Assembly (NCBI GenBank): GCA_030267965.1
Contig: BRYA01000678.1
Coordinates: forward strand, 13,390 to 70,170
Length of the DNA: 56,781 bases
Source of the DNA: Triparma columacea
Taxonomy: Eukaryota; Sar; Bolidophyceae; Parmales; Triparmaceae
Direction of reading: 5' to 3'
The position numbers and the translations under genes were made by a program. Positions 31,726 to 42,652 of the stretch are shown one piece after another (position 1 is the first letter of the stretch; each line of letters begins with the position of its first letter). The notes beneath the pieces were generated by a model that made no database searches, was not told the origin of the DNA, and was given only the letters and a program-made list of their open reading frames with translations.

Positions 31726-34082
31726 TCAATCTGTTTTAAAAGTCGCCCAACCGTCCACGTACTCAAGTCCTCCACTGCTGTAGCCTTCCACGGCAAGCAC
31801 AGCAAAGGTGAGCAAAATTCCAATCGTACTATTATAGACTCCTTGCGTCGCGTGCACGCCCATGACGTTCACGGGCATGTGAATCTCCTCCTGGTAGCCA
31901 ATGAGATTGTCCGCAGACTGCAAAATTGTCTTCGCAGCTAAAAGTTGCTCCTCAACGTCCTGCAGTTCTTTGAAGGTTTTGGGCTTCGGGGTATTCTTCC
32001 TGTACGGCGACATCAGGTTAGTCGATTTCACAACGGGAGGCCCCTGCATCTTGTGCATCCCTGGCGTGCTCGTACTACCCCCCCCGTCGGGGAACTTCAG
32101 CGCCATCTTGTTGTCGGTCAGAGTTTGGTCAATGGCGAAAATCTCGTTCTTGAGGATCATCCTATGGTAGGTCACGAGCTCCTGGAGCTTGGTGGCCTCG
32201 CTGATTCCTGTGAGCACGCAAATTGCGATGAAAACTGTCTTGAGGATGATGTAGTAGATAGTGCTCACGTAATGGTTGAGATTGCTCCAAAAAAGCACAT
32301 TGAGCGAAATCATGGCCACCACAGCGTAAATGAAGAGGACACCAACGTATGCTTGGATACGGTTGAAGTAACCCTCCCCAAATGCCTTGGCCGTCCTTCT
32401 GGATAGGACCCAAGCAAAAGCGTTCCCTCTCTCTCGGAGGTCGATGTACAACCGAAGCCCCTCAATTTCAGGATCATCGCATGTGGTGGTATCTGTCTTC
32501 TTCGGATGCTGCCCTCCCATCTCAGCGTCCTCAACCTGGTAATCTTCCATGTGGATCTTGCCACCCCCTGCCTTCTTTTTCTTAGCCTCCTCCTTCTCCT
32601 TCTTCTTGGCGTTCTCCCTGTCCTTCTTTGTCCCCTTTGAATCCTTTGAAAGAAGGAAGTCAGAAAGCAGCACGCCAGGATACTGGGTAATTTTGCCGAG
32701 GAACTTCATGCACTTCCTGCGCCTATTAAAATCATGCACAGCAATGTACCCGAAGAGGAAGAGCTGCGCGAAGAACATGAAACGGTTGATGAACAACCCC
32801 GCGAAGATAAACTTCTCGAGGTGATTTTCCCCAAACGCGGCCTGACCCTTGGAGAATCGAATCCAGTTTGGGAATTGAGCCATGAGGAAGGGTACCCAGT
32901 TTGCTATGAACGCGTTGAACCCGAAAGGAATATCGTCCGAGAACGACATGCGGACAAACTGGTGGACGACGAAGGCAGCAGATACCTCGTCCTCTCCGTT
33001 GTGTTTGTTGTCGGCCTTGTAATCCTCGTGGCAATCAAACTTTCTTAAGAAGGCCGCAGCTTTGCTGCAGTGCACCTTGAAGGAGGGAGCCCCGAGGTTG
33101 ACGTCGATGAGGTCCTGGGCCTCCGCGAGTTCATCCTCAACGAGGTTTTCGTGCTCGAGAGGGTACCTCCACCCGGCTCCTATGAGCTTGCGGCTCTGGT
33201 GAGAGTCCGTCCAGTCTGGGGCTGGGGAACGCACGCCCTCCAATTCTTCTTGTCCATAGTAAGCGTACTTGATAGAGAGAATGGCATTGCGACAAAGGAA
33301 CGCAAAATATGCCAGGAAAACTTCCCAAGTGTCAATCTTGTTTCGAAGCTCTTCCCTGTGGGTGGCGAAGAGAACAACAGAGATGGATCCCATGTAAATA
33401 ATAGGAAAAAATACAATCCAAAAGAACGGGATGATGGCGGGGTTCGCCTTCTGATAACTCTTGTCAATCGGCAGAAAAAGACGGTGGTTCATGAGGTGGT
33501 AAGCTCTAGTTGGCCCCTCGAGAATAAGGGCGGCCAGAGGGGAGAAGACGATTGGTGGAAGAGTTTCGTACAGCATGGAAACGATGAATTCCTTCTTGTT
33601 GAATTTATGGGCGACGTCCAAATCAATGCCCTCCTTGAGATGCTTGCGGACGGAGGTAGCACCGGAAACGTTAGTGACGAGTTTCTTTATATCATCCTGA
33701 CGCTCTTGCCTACTTTTGCGCCTTTCTGCGAGCAGATCATTCGTCGGCTTCTTTGTGGTGAAACCATCCCTCCCTTCATTACCATTTGCAGTCTCTTCAG
33801 ATGAAGGGGGGCCTGTTACTTCTTCATCCACAGTCAGCTCCTCGTTCACCTCCCCAGCCGATCCCACGTCGACGGTGAGAGGAGGCAAACTAGGACGAGT
33901 TGGGTTACCTATATTGTGTGGGGGAGATTCATTACATGGAGAGCGGGATTGTCAGTGGTGGGAGGTGAAAAGAGCCATACCTTGAGGTATTAGGACTTAC
34001 CGGCGAGAACGGGGGGATTATCTAGGGCTGGCAATTCTTTACCGTCCGGAGCATTCCGATGAAAATATGCTTGGACATTCAT
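31726..34082 (-). CDS. Large multi-pass membrane protein, unknown
   Basis: Two exons (34082-34001, 33908-31726), phase 1, 754 aa. The N-terminal ~120 residues are acidic and soluble (ELTVDEEVTGPPSSEE). Membrane segments follow: LPPIVFSPLAALILEG, IIPFFWIVFFPIIYMGSISV, VFLAYFAFLCRNAIL, FGFNAFIANWVPFLMAQF, FIFAGLFINRFMFFAQLFLF, then a Lys-rich loop (KKDRENAKKKEKEEAKKKKA), then VGVLFIYAVVAMISLNVLF and IILKTVFIAICVLTG, and a last helix near the C-terminus. I recognise no named channel or transporter signature. The N-terminal exon (MNVQAYFHRNAPDG) was found by phase. It is followed on the same strand by the GH47 gene upstream. Confidence 0.7.
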
Positions 34083-34243
34083 TTCGGACAAAAAGCAAAG
34101 TTAAATTAACTGGGTGTTCAGGGTGCGAGATTTCTTAAATGGCCGGGGCAATTTGATTATTCCAGTACAACAGATGAAAAATACGAAAGTAAGCGTCAAA
34201 AGAAACTAATTGTAGTTTGTACATTTTGCTGCAGCCGCACCCC

Positions 34244-36664
34244 TTAGCCAATCCTCATTGGGTGCGCCTCCGTGTTGAGCACGACCTTCCTTAGGTCCAC
34301 CCCTCCAAAGTCGACCATTTGGGTGATAAGGGCATACTTGATGGTCTCCGCGATGAAGAATGTCTCCTGCTTATCGTCGTTGTTCAAGCAGCACTTGGCG
34401 TTGGAGTTGAAGACGTCAGGATGGGCCCCGTACCCGTACTTGGCCTTGCAGTGCATCTCGAAAGCCTGCAGGGTGTGCGCGTGTTAGATGTAAGGAGTGG
34501 GCCACTTCAGTGCTGCACGCGCGCGGCCTTTCGCCGGTACTTGCACGAGCGACCCGTCGTCCCCTTTCACTGTGCTCAGGTCCTCGCCTCGCCTCTCCTC
34601 ACCTGCCATATCTTCCAGCTCCACTCCCTATATTTGACGTCCCCAGTCACCTGATAAAGAACGAAAAGGCTCTCGAGGGTCTCGGGCCTGAGAATGTTCC
34701 ACTTCATGCTATGGACCGGCTTGAAATCATCCGCTCCCTGGCCGTTGAACCACACAGCTTCAGCGGCCAGCCCTGTGTCGGTCCTCTCGTACATTGCGTA
34801 GCAGGCCTCGGCGAGGTCTTCCGCGAGCTTGAGGTCCTCCGCCCCGTAGCCGTCATCGAGGGTCATGGCGCCGAGAGCGAGAAGGCCAGGGACGAAGCAC
34901 GCGAGGTGCTGCGATGAGCGAAGCGTCCCGTGTGTTAGAATTGCGCGACGAGCTGTTGTAGTGCGTTAACCCAGCGGTGTTCGTTCACTTCTTGCCCATT
35001 CTCACCTCCATCTTCCCCCCCCTCCCCCCGGCTGAACCACTGTCAGTAAGGTAAGTAAGGCCGTTAGCGCTCTTCTTTACCAGCCTAACTTTCATGCTCT
35101 CGATACTTTTCCTGTACATATCCTTGAGCCTCTTGTCGCTCTCTCCTCCTCGTGGATTGTAGAGGTAATATTTGAGAAAATACTCGTACGCAGAATCCCC
35201 ACTGGCTCCCCAGCTCACCAAGCCCCCAAAACTTCCGCTAGCAACGTTGAGACCCATAGGGAGCATCCCGTCTCTTTGGTTGACCGCGGTCTCTGCCAGG
35301 TCGAACCACTTCTCAGCTTTCCAGAACCTTTCCTCCATACTGCGGCGAGCAAAGCGGATGGGTGAACACGTGAGATGAAAGTGTTCAGGGGGACGGAGAG
35401 GCGTTTATGGACGTAGGCATCTTCTGCTTTCACGGCGTGGGTAAACCGCTGGCTTTCTGAGCTCAATTCTCACCTGTTCTTGGCCAGCCCCCCGAACTCG
35501 ACCTGCAAGGTCCCAGCCTCTGCAATGGTCGTTTGCCCCGCGCCCCCCCCGCCCCTGAAGAAGGTGACGTGGGGCTGTGCGATTCCTGTCTTGGTGTTGA
35601 AGGCTGGGAGGAGGCCATCCCCCAGTTCGACGGCAAGCCGGAGAAGGCCCTCCCGGCCGGAGAGCTCGTAGGCGCTGACTAGACCTCCCAGGGCGCGGAT
35701 GGTGGTCTCGAAGGTCGACACTCCTCCATGGGAAGAGGCATGGAAGTCGAGCTTGGACTGCGAGAGGGTGGGTACAAAAGTGGAAAGAGGACGAGGAGCG
35801 AGCGAAGGGAGAGGTGAAAAAATTAAGGAACGGTTAGCCAAATAATGCGCATTTAGTCGCAGGTACGTCCCTCCAAGCTTCTCCCCTTCTCACCTCCACC
35901 CACTCACTAGCCTTGTCAAACTCCTCCTTCATGCCAGCTATCCAGAGTGTGTCGAGAGAGTCCAGGATCGTCATGCAGATGGTTCCCCACCTGTTGTTCC
36001 CCGTGCCTGAGGACGGCCTGGTCTCGTCTGCACCGTAGGAGGTCTTTACGTGGCCATCCCAGACGTGCTTGAGGCCGGCCTTTATAGACGCTATCCTGGA
36101 CTCGTCGGGGGCAGCGTAGGGGGTCCTGAGGTAGGGATTCGAGGGCATCGTCCACTGCCCGCTCTGAGGAGGCGGAGCGAACTGCTCCTTAGCAGGGGGG
36201 AGAGGGTCATTTCTGACAGGAGGCGGTGGGGGGACAGGAGGCGGTGGGGGGGCGGGAGGCGGCACATTATTAGCCGGAGGCACGGGATACGAGGCGGGAT
36301 CTGGTCTTCTGTCAACGGGAACAGGAGGTACCGGCAGAGGTACCCCCCTGTTAAGATTGTCGTCGATGGGAACAGATGGATGGGAAGCCTGAGGAGGGTA
36401 TTTTGATGACGCCAGACTATTGGACACAGACACAGTAGAGGTTGTGCCAGGATTGACCAGGGAGCGCTCAATAATAACGAAAGTAATTAGCAGAGTAGTA
36501 CCTAAAAGGAGTCTGAGAATCCAAATAACGGGTTTGGGAAGTGAGTTTGACTCCTCTCCATCCAGCATCCCCGCCTTGCTCTTCGAACGCGGCCTTGAGT
36601 TTGACTTTGAGTTTGTAAAGAGGCCCAAAATCACAGGCCTGAAACGCAAATATAGGCTGGACAT
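34244..36664 (-). CDS. GH47 alpha-1,2-mannosidase, type II membrane protein
   Basis: Five exons (36664-35894, 35757-35474, 35339-35006, 34908-34603, 34465-34244) join in phase to 638 aa. It trims alpha-1,2-mannose from N-glycans in the ER/Golgi. One membrane anchor (VIWILRLLLGTTLLITFVII, ~46-65) is followed by a Pro-rich stem ([15 protein letters not shown]), then the (alpha/alpha)7 domain: NRWGTICMTILDSLDTLWIA, VSTFETTIRALGGLVSAYEL, GASGDSAYEYFLKYYL, HLACFVPGLLALG, ILRPETLESLFVLYQVTG, KQETFFIAETIKYAL and the terminal Ca2+-binding Thr in VLNTEAHPM. All expected acidic residues are visible. Two Cys in the C-terminal part (AKCCLNNDD) differ from the usual disulfide position. Three introns have acceptor-side CGCTTCGCTC-type motifs. 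Confidence 0.95.
34909..35005 (-). repeat. Introner-like intron
   Basis: 97 nt inside the GH47 gene. In transcript sense it ends GGGACGCTTCGCTCATCG then CAG. The donor side has GTGAGAATGGGCAAGAAGTG. The acceptor motif matches the introns at 8263-8352 and 30068-30234. Confidence 0.45.
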
Positions 36665-37138
36665 TTCTTTATTTTACTTTGTATAGATCCAGTTTTTGTG
36701 TGAATGAAGGATTGAACAATGAGAAGAAGAAGAGAAATGAGAAAAGAAGAGAGGTGAGAACGAGGGTTAAAAAAAAGAATTACGTCCGTTCACGCTGCGT
36801 TTCCCCACTTTGCCGAGTTAGGGCCGCGGACAGTGTGAAAATTGGTCCTTAAGAATTCACTCCCTCTCCTTTTCCATTTTCCAGCCATTTTCTCGACTTT
36901 GGGAAATCCCACATAATCTCCTACATTGCCGCTTTAAACGTACATCTTAGTACCTGAATTTCTCAAAATCATCAATATCTTCCCATATCTTCCCATATCT
37001 TCCCGTATCTCCCACCAATCCTAGCATTTAACCCCTCTTCCTACATACTCCTCGGGTCCACGAACAGCATCAAACCACCAATATATCTCCTTCTATCTCT
37101 TTCCAATTCCCCCCTTCGTACAACCTTATCACCATAAT
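36665..37138. promoter_or_regulatory. Divergent intergenic region with short tandem repeat
   Basis: 474 bp between the GH47 and SF3B4 starts. 36975-37013 contains nearly four copies of a 10-mer ATATCTTCCC. The sequence is otherwise CT-rich toward the SF3B4 start, as expected for a 5' leader. No gene seen. Confidence 0.5.
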
Positions 37139-38270
37139 ATGTCTAGTGGCCGTGCTCCCCTCACTGCATTAACAGTATCACACCGTAACCAGCAGGCAAC
37201 CCTTTATTGTGGAAACCTCACGGCTGCTGCGACCCCCCAGCTAATCACTGAGCTCATGACACAGGCCGGGACTGTGAAGTCTGTCCATATGCCCAGGGAC
37301 AAGATAAGCGGGCAGTACAGCGGCTATGCGTTCGTCGAGTTCAACACGGAGGAGGAGTGTGACTATGCCATCAAGATTATGAACTTTGTGTCTCTCCACT
37401 CTAAGCCTCTTCGCGTTAACAAGTCGCAGCTTGCGGGAAGCCTCGCAGACAATGACGTCGGGGCAAACCTGTTCATTGGAAACTTGGACCCGGAGGTGGA
37501 CGAGAAGTTGCTCTTCGACACGTTCTCTGCGTTTGGTGAGATAAGATTCGGCCGGGCTGGGTTTCAATTCCAATTCCAATACCTGATTGTTACATTCACA
37601 CCTCGCTAACCCCCCCTCCCCTCCTCCAGGTAATCTCGCTAAAGCTCCTCACGTGGCTAGAGAAGACGCCACCAACACCCCTCGTGGCTTTGCCTTTGTG
37701 AATTACACTACCTTTGCCGCCTCTGACATTGCTATCGATGTCATGAACGGTCAGTACCTTTGCAACCGCGCAATTTCCGTCGAGTACAGCTACAAGAAGG
37801 ACGGTAACGGTGAGAGGCACGGTAGCCAGGCTGAGCGCATGCTTGCCGCCGACTCTGCAGGGGGTGACGGTAACCCCCCCCAGCTCGGGGGGCCTCCCGG
37901 CATGCCGGGGATGCCCCGCCCTCCCCCCCCCCCCTCCCTGATGCCCCCCGCCCCCCCCCCCATGATGATGAGACCCCCTCCCCCTCAGCCCCTCATGGGC
38001 ATGGGGGGCCCCCGAGGTTACGCACCCCCCCCACCTCCCCCACCCCCGCGTGGTTTCCCCGGGGGTTACGGAATGCCCAGAGCCCCACCCCCACCACCCC
38101 GAGGATACTACGGAGGGGCGGGAGGAGCAGGGTTCCAGGGAGGGTATGGGAACATGATGCAGCCCCCTCGTGCACCACCTCCACCTCCAAGAGGTATGAT
38201 GGCACCACAAGGGTACCAGGCACCACCACCTCCACCACCACCTCCTCCTCCTCGCCCTGCGGCACAATAA
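37139..38270 (+). CDS. SF3B4: Splicing factor 3B subunit 4 (SF3b49)
   Basis: Two exons (37139-37535, 37630-38270), phase 1, 345 aa. It is a U2 snRNP SF3b component that contacts pre-mRNA near the branch site. Two RRMs: RRM1 with ATLYCGNLTAAATPQLITEL and SGYAFVEFNTEEECDYAIKI; RRM2 with NLFIGNLDPEVDEKLLFDTF, FAFVNYTTFAASDIAIDVMN and the very characteristic GQYLCNRAISVEYSYKKDG plus GERHGSQAERMLAA. The C-terminal ~110 residues are Pro/Gly/Met-rich, as in the family. The intron falls within RRM2 right after FSAFG; the exon 2 start (NLAKAPHVAREDATNTPRG) restores RNP1. High confidence. Confidence 0.95.
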
Positions 38271-38335
38271 AGTTAGCAAGACAGTTCGTTATAAAGTTTC
38301 ACTTTTATTAAGTCCAAAATTATCACCCCAGGTGG

Positions 38336-39229
38336 TTAGATGAGGTTTTTGAGGAAGAGCTTCCTATCCGGCAAATTTTTGATGTACTCGGTGGCTCTAA
38401 CGACCCTCTCCTCCTTTTCCCTCAGAGCCTCCTCCCTCTTCCTTTCAATCTCCTCCCTTTCCTTCCTCTCCCTCTCCCCGGTGTTCTCACTCCCGATCCC
38501 CTCACCGACCATGAAAGAGATGAGGGGACCCACGCTGTCCACCGCGTGATGCCTCGTGCTATTCCTCGGGACCTTCGCCCTCGCCCTCGCCTTGGCCACC
38601 ATTCTCAAGTTGCGCTCGTGCTGCCTGATCTGGTACTCGCTGGGCGTGTTGCTGCGGAGCTTCAACCTCCACCCTACTTCGTTCCTGTAGTCGGCGCTGC
38701 GGTCGAGGATGTTCAACTCGGAGTATGTGGAGTTCATGAGCATCGTAGAAACGCGACGGGGAGTGCTGTGGAAGTCACCTGACACTGCAGTTCCACCCTT
38801 GGGAGAGACGAACCTGAGGTGGGCAGCGGGAGTTGTTGTCAAGTACATTTTGTTAGCGCTTCAATAAGAGGTCGCCATTTCCCGTTTTCTGCTTGTTCCG
38901 AAATCTCACCTCTGCTTGTATATTCCAGTGAACCCCCCAACATTATCGGCAAGGAACTTCTGGTGTTCTGTGCAATCCTCCCCCCCTTTGACGACTTCCT
39001 TCTCCCACCACCTCTCCCTATTCACCATCGACCTATTTATCCGTTCCCGCTCCCTCCTCTTCTCCTCTGACCTTGTTACCTTCCTGTCAAGTGCATGCTT
39101 GGTCTCAGTTGAGATGACCTTGAGGTTTGAGGGAGACGAGGCTCTTGAGACGTAAGCCGACACCAGCGCGTTGTAATAAGGGGAAGACGGCGCGGGCGAC
39201 GAAATATTCGGCGCTGGGGAAGATGGCAT
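38336..39229 (-). CDS. Basic, charged helical protein, unknown
   Basis: Two exons (39229-38910, 38813-38336), phase 2, 265 aa. The N-terminus is Ser/Pro-rich, followed by Arg/Glu-rich helical segments (VTRSEEKRRERERINRSMVN and RERKEREEIERKREEALREK) and a central conserved-looking stretch (YSELNILDRSADYRNEVGWR, SEYQIRQHERNLRMV). The C-terminus ends RKLFLKNLI. It has the look of a ciliary or cytoskeletal accessory protein, but I cannot name the family and propose no function. Confidence 0.6.
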
Positions 39230-39405
39230 GAGTAATAGTTCTTCTTTTTTATGCCTCCGGGGTCAGTTGAGAAACTTTCGGAAAAATCGAGAGAAAAAGA
39301 CTTTGTGTTCGCTTCCGTTTTTCTCATAAACTTCACACACACGCATTAAACCTCCGGGTTCCCGTTGTGTGACACGAAGAGCTTATCTTCGACATTCGAC
39401 CCGTC

Positions 39406-41040
39406 ATGTCTCAGGTGGCTCCTCAACCCTCAACAGCGTCGCTTCCCCTTGACAAGTTAGCAATGAAAGGGGCCATACCTTTCACAATTCCTACATCAAC
39501 CGACAATGTGGACAAGGATTTCTTCACCTCCATGCTACGAGCCCAGGGTTTGTTGTCGTCTACCAACGAGGTCACGAGTATGGAGGGTAAAATCATTGGG
39601 GCTGACAAGGGTTTCACAAGCAATGTCATGCTTTGTAACCTCAGCTATAAATCCAAACCAGAGCCTGGCACAGCACCGAACAAACTTGTCGTCAAAATCA
39701 TGGGGGGGGGGCTTAATCTTAAGAAAAAAGTCGAGAAGTGGCTTGTTCATAACCTTATTTTTCCTAATGAAGTTAGGTTCTTTGCTGAGTGGTGAGTGCA
39801 GCGCCTCGCAACCAACTAACAAATCTACGAACATATAACCAACTCCCGTCCCCTCACCACAGCAATGTAGCCCCGAGTGTTGCCCCCTTTCGCTATCCAA
39901 AGAATTACTTTTGCGCCTCGAGAAACACAAATCACCTCATGGTTATGGAAGACTTGTCATCCTTCGGAGTGTGCGGCGCTGGGTTCAAGGGCTCGGCTAC
40001 AATCGAGGAGTGCAGGAGCATAATGATTTATATGGCAAGACTTCACGCGCATTTTTGGGAGAAGCGATCCCACAAGGATTCACCATCGACCGTTCAGAAC
40101 CTCTTCGCCGGCGCTGACCTCTCGATATATCCCCTCATCATCAAGAAGGTCTTTCCTGACGCATTGAAAGTAATGAGAAAGGCTTTCCCGGAGGTAGTTG
40201 CCGTTATTGGAGAAAGTTGCATGGCAACCCTTAGTAATAGATGGAAGAGCATTGCTCAGAGGTAAGAACGAAGAACGAAAGAGGTACACACACACAGGAA
40301 TTAACCCACCTCACCTCCCTCTCATAGGTTCAGGACACCCCCTTTCACGCTCTGCCACGGGGACACAAAATTAGACAACATCTTCTTCGCCCACGAAATC
40401 GAGGACGGGAAGAATTACAGAGAGTGCTGCGCTGTAGATTGGGGAGTATCAGGTTGGGGCAACCCCATGGGAGGTGAGGCGGAGCGATAGCAAGGAAGGA
40501 GCGAAGCGACGACTAGTATTAAAAAATTTCGCGGTGGCGAAGCAGCAGCAGGACGCCCTCTCGCGTACAGTTGCAGACGCAGCATTCCTCTCCTTAAACG
40601 CACCCTAAACCTTTGCCTCGCTCATTGCAGACGTTGGGTACTTCTTTGGACGCTGTGTTGACGTCGAAGATAGAAGGGCCTGGTTGGACGAATTGTTAGA
40701 GCTCTATCGTGTGGAGCTCATCAGAGTGAACCCCGACTTGGCGGACAAGTACACCATGGATAAGATGAAGGATGACTTGAGGCTAATGTGCCTGGTACCT
40801 TTTTTTACTGTCACTGGTACTCTGAAGGGAATGAAGCACGACGTCGACGGCGGTACGGGAGCGTTTGCCCCCAAAGAAAAGCTGAGCCCTGACAATGCGA
40901 TAAAGAAGGTGTGGATGGACCTCTCTCTGATGAGGACTGCGCATTTGATCAAGGATTTGGATTGCGAGGGAAAGATCGCCGAGGGCGCCGCGGACCCGAT
41001 GGTGCCCCCCATACCGTGCTGTTGTGCTTGGATGATATGA
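39406..41040 (+). CDS. Ecdysteroid-kinase-like / CHK-type small-molecule phosphotransferase
   Basis: Four exons (39406-39791, 39863-40261, 40328-40473, 40631-41040) join in phase to 446 aa. It belongs to the protein-kinase-like fold used by aminoglycoside and choline kinases. Visible: the ATP-binding Lys in NKLVVKIMGGGL, LIFPNEVRFFAE, LMVMEDLSSFG (hinge), the Brenner motif FTLCHGDTKLDNIFF with catalytic Asp, and the metal-binding Asp in CCAVDWGVSGWGNP. C-terminal helices follow. The substrate (sterol, choline or another alcohol) cannot be told. Intron 3 (40474-40630) contains GAGCGAAGCGACG near its donor and CCTCGCTCATTGCAG at its acceptor. The start at 39406 gives a short Ser/Pro leader with no targeting signal. 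Confidence 0.8.
40474..40630 (+). repeat. Introner-like intron
   Basis: 157 nt in the ecdysteroid-kinase-like gene. The donor side reads GTGAGGCGGAGCGATAGC, then GGAGCGAAGCGACG; the acceptor is TTTGCCTCGCTCATTGCAG. GAGCGA near the donor is complementary to TCGCTC near the acceptor. Confidence 0.45.
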
Positions 41041-41252
41041 ATCGGACCATAAACTGATTCCACAGGAGGCATGCCGTACTTTCGTGTCATTCAATTCAAC
41101 CCGTTTTGCATTTTAAAGTACGCATTTTCTTATTATTAACTTGAAAAAGAAAGTTCAATTTCAAGAGGGAAGCCTTTTCAACTGGGGTTCTCAGAGTTTT
41201 CACATCTGGATCTTTTTCACGGGTTTTTTATACATCAACTGGACTTTTGGTC

Positions 41253-42377
41253 ATGACAGAGCTACACGAAGGGGCGATATTTACGATGGAGGAGTTGTCA
41301 ATACCTAAGGATATATCCGACCAGAACGACACAACGTGGCAGGGTCTGGATGCCCTTAATTCCACCACTCTTCGAGTTTCCTCCGAGCCGTCGTCCATGA
41401 CCTTAGGGACACAGTTGACGCAGCTTTTGGACAAGAACGGGGAGCTCTTACCGGTCCGCATCCACCACTCCGGGTCTTTCTCATCCACGGACTCTGAGCT
41501 CTCCCTCACTGGGACTGAAACTTCCAGTGCAGCCTCAACCCCCCCGGTGGAGTTGAACAATCCCTTTTTAGATGGGTACGGGTACGACGACGAATTCGAC
41601 GGCGACTTCGTCGCTAAGCCTAACATGTTTGCGATGGCCACGGACTACGTCGTGGTCGAGCACCTCAAGGACGTGGCCGTGCAGCTTGACACCAGTTACC
41701 GCCCCAACTTGCAAGGGTATCAGGAGAATGAAGGTGGGATGAGGGGGGACGAGGAGGGACAGGACGAGGATATGGAGGCAGATGGACACGGAAACCGAGG
41801 ACAGGTCTCCGACGGTGTTGCTGGGGGAGCGGCTGGACGGGGTTTGGACAGCCAGGGTTCCCTTGGAGAGGGTGGGTTGGGGTCACCGAGGAACAGCAAG
41901 AGGAAAGCTGGGGGAGAGGAGGGAGGAATCAGGAAGAAGTTAAATTCATCGTCCTCCTCTTCCTCCCCCTCCCCCTCTTCCTCGTCGTCCTCATCCTCTA
42001 AGAAGGGTAAGAAGGGAAAGAACAAGCCGTCCGCGAATCTCGTAGCCATGACGAACCCCGACGGCTCCAACATCGGCCGCTGGACCGACAACGAGCACAC
42101 CATGTTCCTCGAGGGTCTCAAGAAGTACGGCAAGAGGTGGAAGCTAATTTCGGACTTCATCAAAACCAGGAGCGTCGTACAGATTAGGTCACACGCGCAG
42201 AAGTTCTTCAAGAGACAGATCAAGGAGGACCTGCCGGTGGAGATCGGGACGGGGATCGATGAGGAGGAGATCAAGGCTCTTGACGCGGCGGAGGACAAAC
42301 TCCTGGCTGCGGAGAAGGAGGCGAAGGAGAAAGGAGAAGAGGGGGGAGAGGGGGATGGAGGGGTGGTTGTGGCTTAA
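41253..42377 (+). CDS. SHAQKYF-class single-repeat MYB transcription factor
   Basis: Intronless, 374 aa. One MYB repeat near residues 270-325: GRWTDNEHTMFLEGLKKYGK, RWKLISDFIKTRSVVQIRSH and AQKFFKRQI, with the three regularly spaced Trp/Phe residues and the SHAQKFF motif that defines this DNA-binding subclass (clock and nutrient regulators in plants, also common in stramenopiles). Before it lie an acidic/Gly stretch and a Ser run followed by a basic nuclear-localisation-like patch (SKKGKKGKNKPS). The N-terminal part is Ser/Thr-rich and possibly an activation domain. Target genes are unknown. Confidence 0.9.
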   Translation: MTELHEGAIFTMEELSIPKDISDQNDTTWQGLDALNSTTLRVSSEPSSMTLGTQLTQLLDKNGELLPVRIHHSGSFSSTDSELSLTGTETSSAASTPPVELNNPFLDGYGYDDEFDGDFVAKPNMFAMATDYVVVEHLKDVAVQLDTSYRPNLQGYQENEGGMRGDEEGQDEDMEADGHGNRGQVSDGVAGGAAGRGLDSQGSLGEGGLGSPRNSKRKAGGEEGGIRKKLNSSSSSSSPSPSSSSSSSSKKGKKGKNKPSANLVAMTNPDGSNIGRWTDNEHTMFLEGLKKYGKRWKLISDFIKTRSVVQIRSHAQKFFKRQIKEDLPVEIGTGIDEEEIKALDAAEDKLLAAEKEAKEKGEEGGEGDGGVVVA

Positions 42378-42652
42378 TGGATATAATAGCAAAGGGGAGG
42401 TAGTGGATCAAGTATATAGCTGCGGGTGAAGCGGCGCTAAAGGGCAAACGACGTACAAGGAAATTTGGGGGAAATTGAAAGGAGGGAGTTTGCTGGGGTG
42501 AAGTGGGGTGGAGTGGGGTGGTTTTATTTGAGGGGGGAAGGTGACACGAAAACACAATGTTACGATATGTCTTTTTACCTGCTGAACCTTGATGTTTTTA
42601 CTTTTTTTACTTGCCCCCTCCCCACCCCCTTCTTCCTCCTCTCTGTCTGTCT

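Noticed and set aside
37596..38279. Long antisense frame opposite SF3B4
   Set aside because: It is the Gly/Trp/His-rich shadow of the proline-rich SF3B4 tail.
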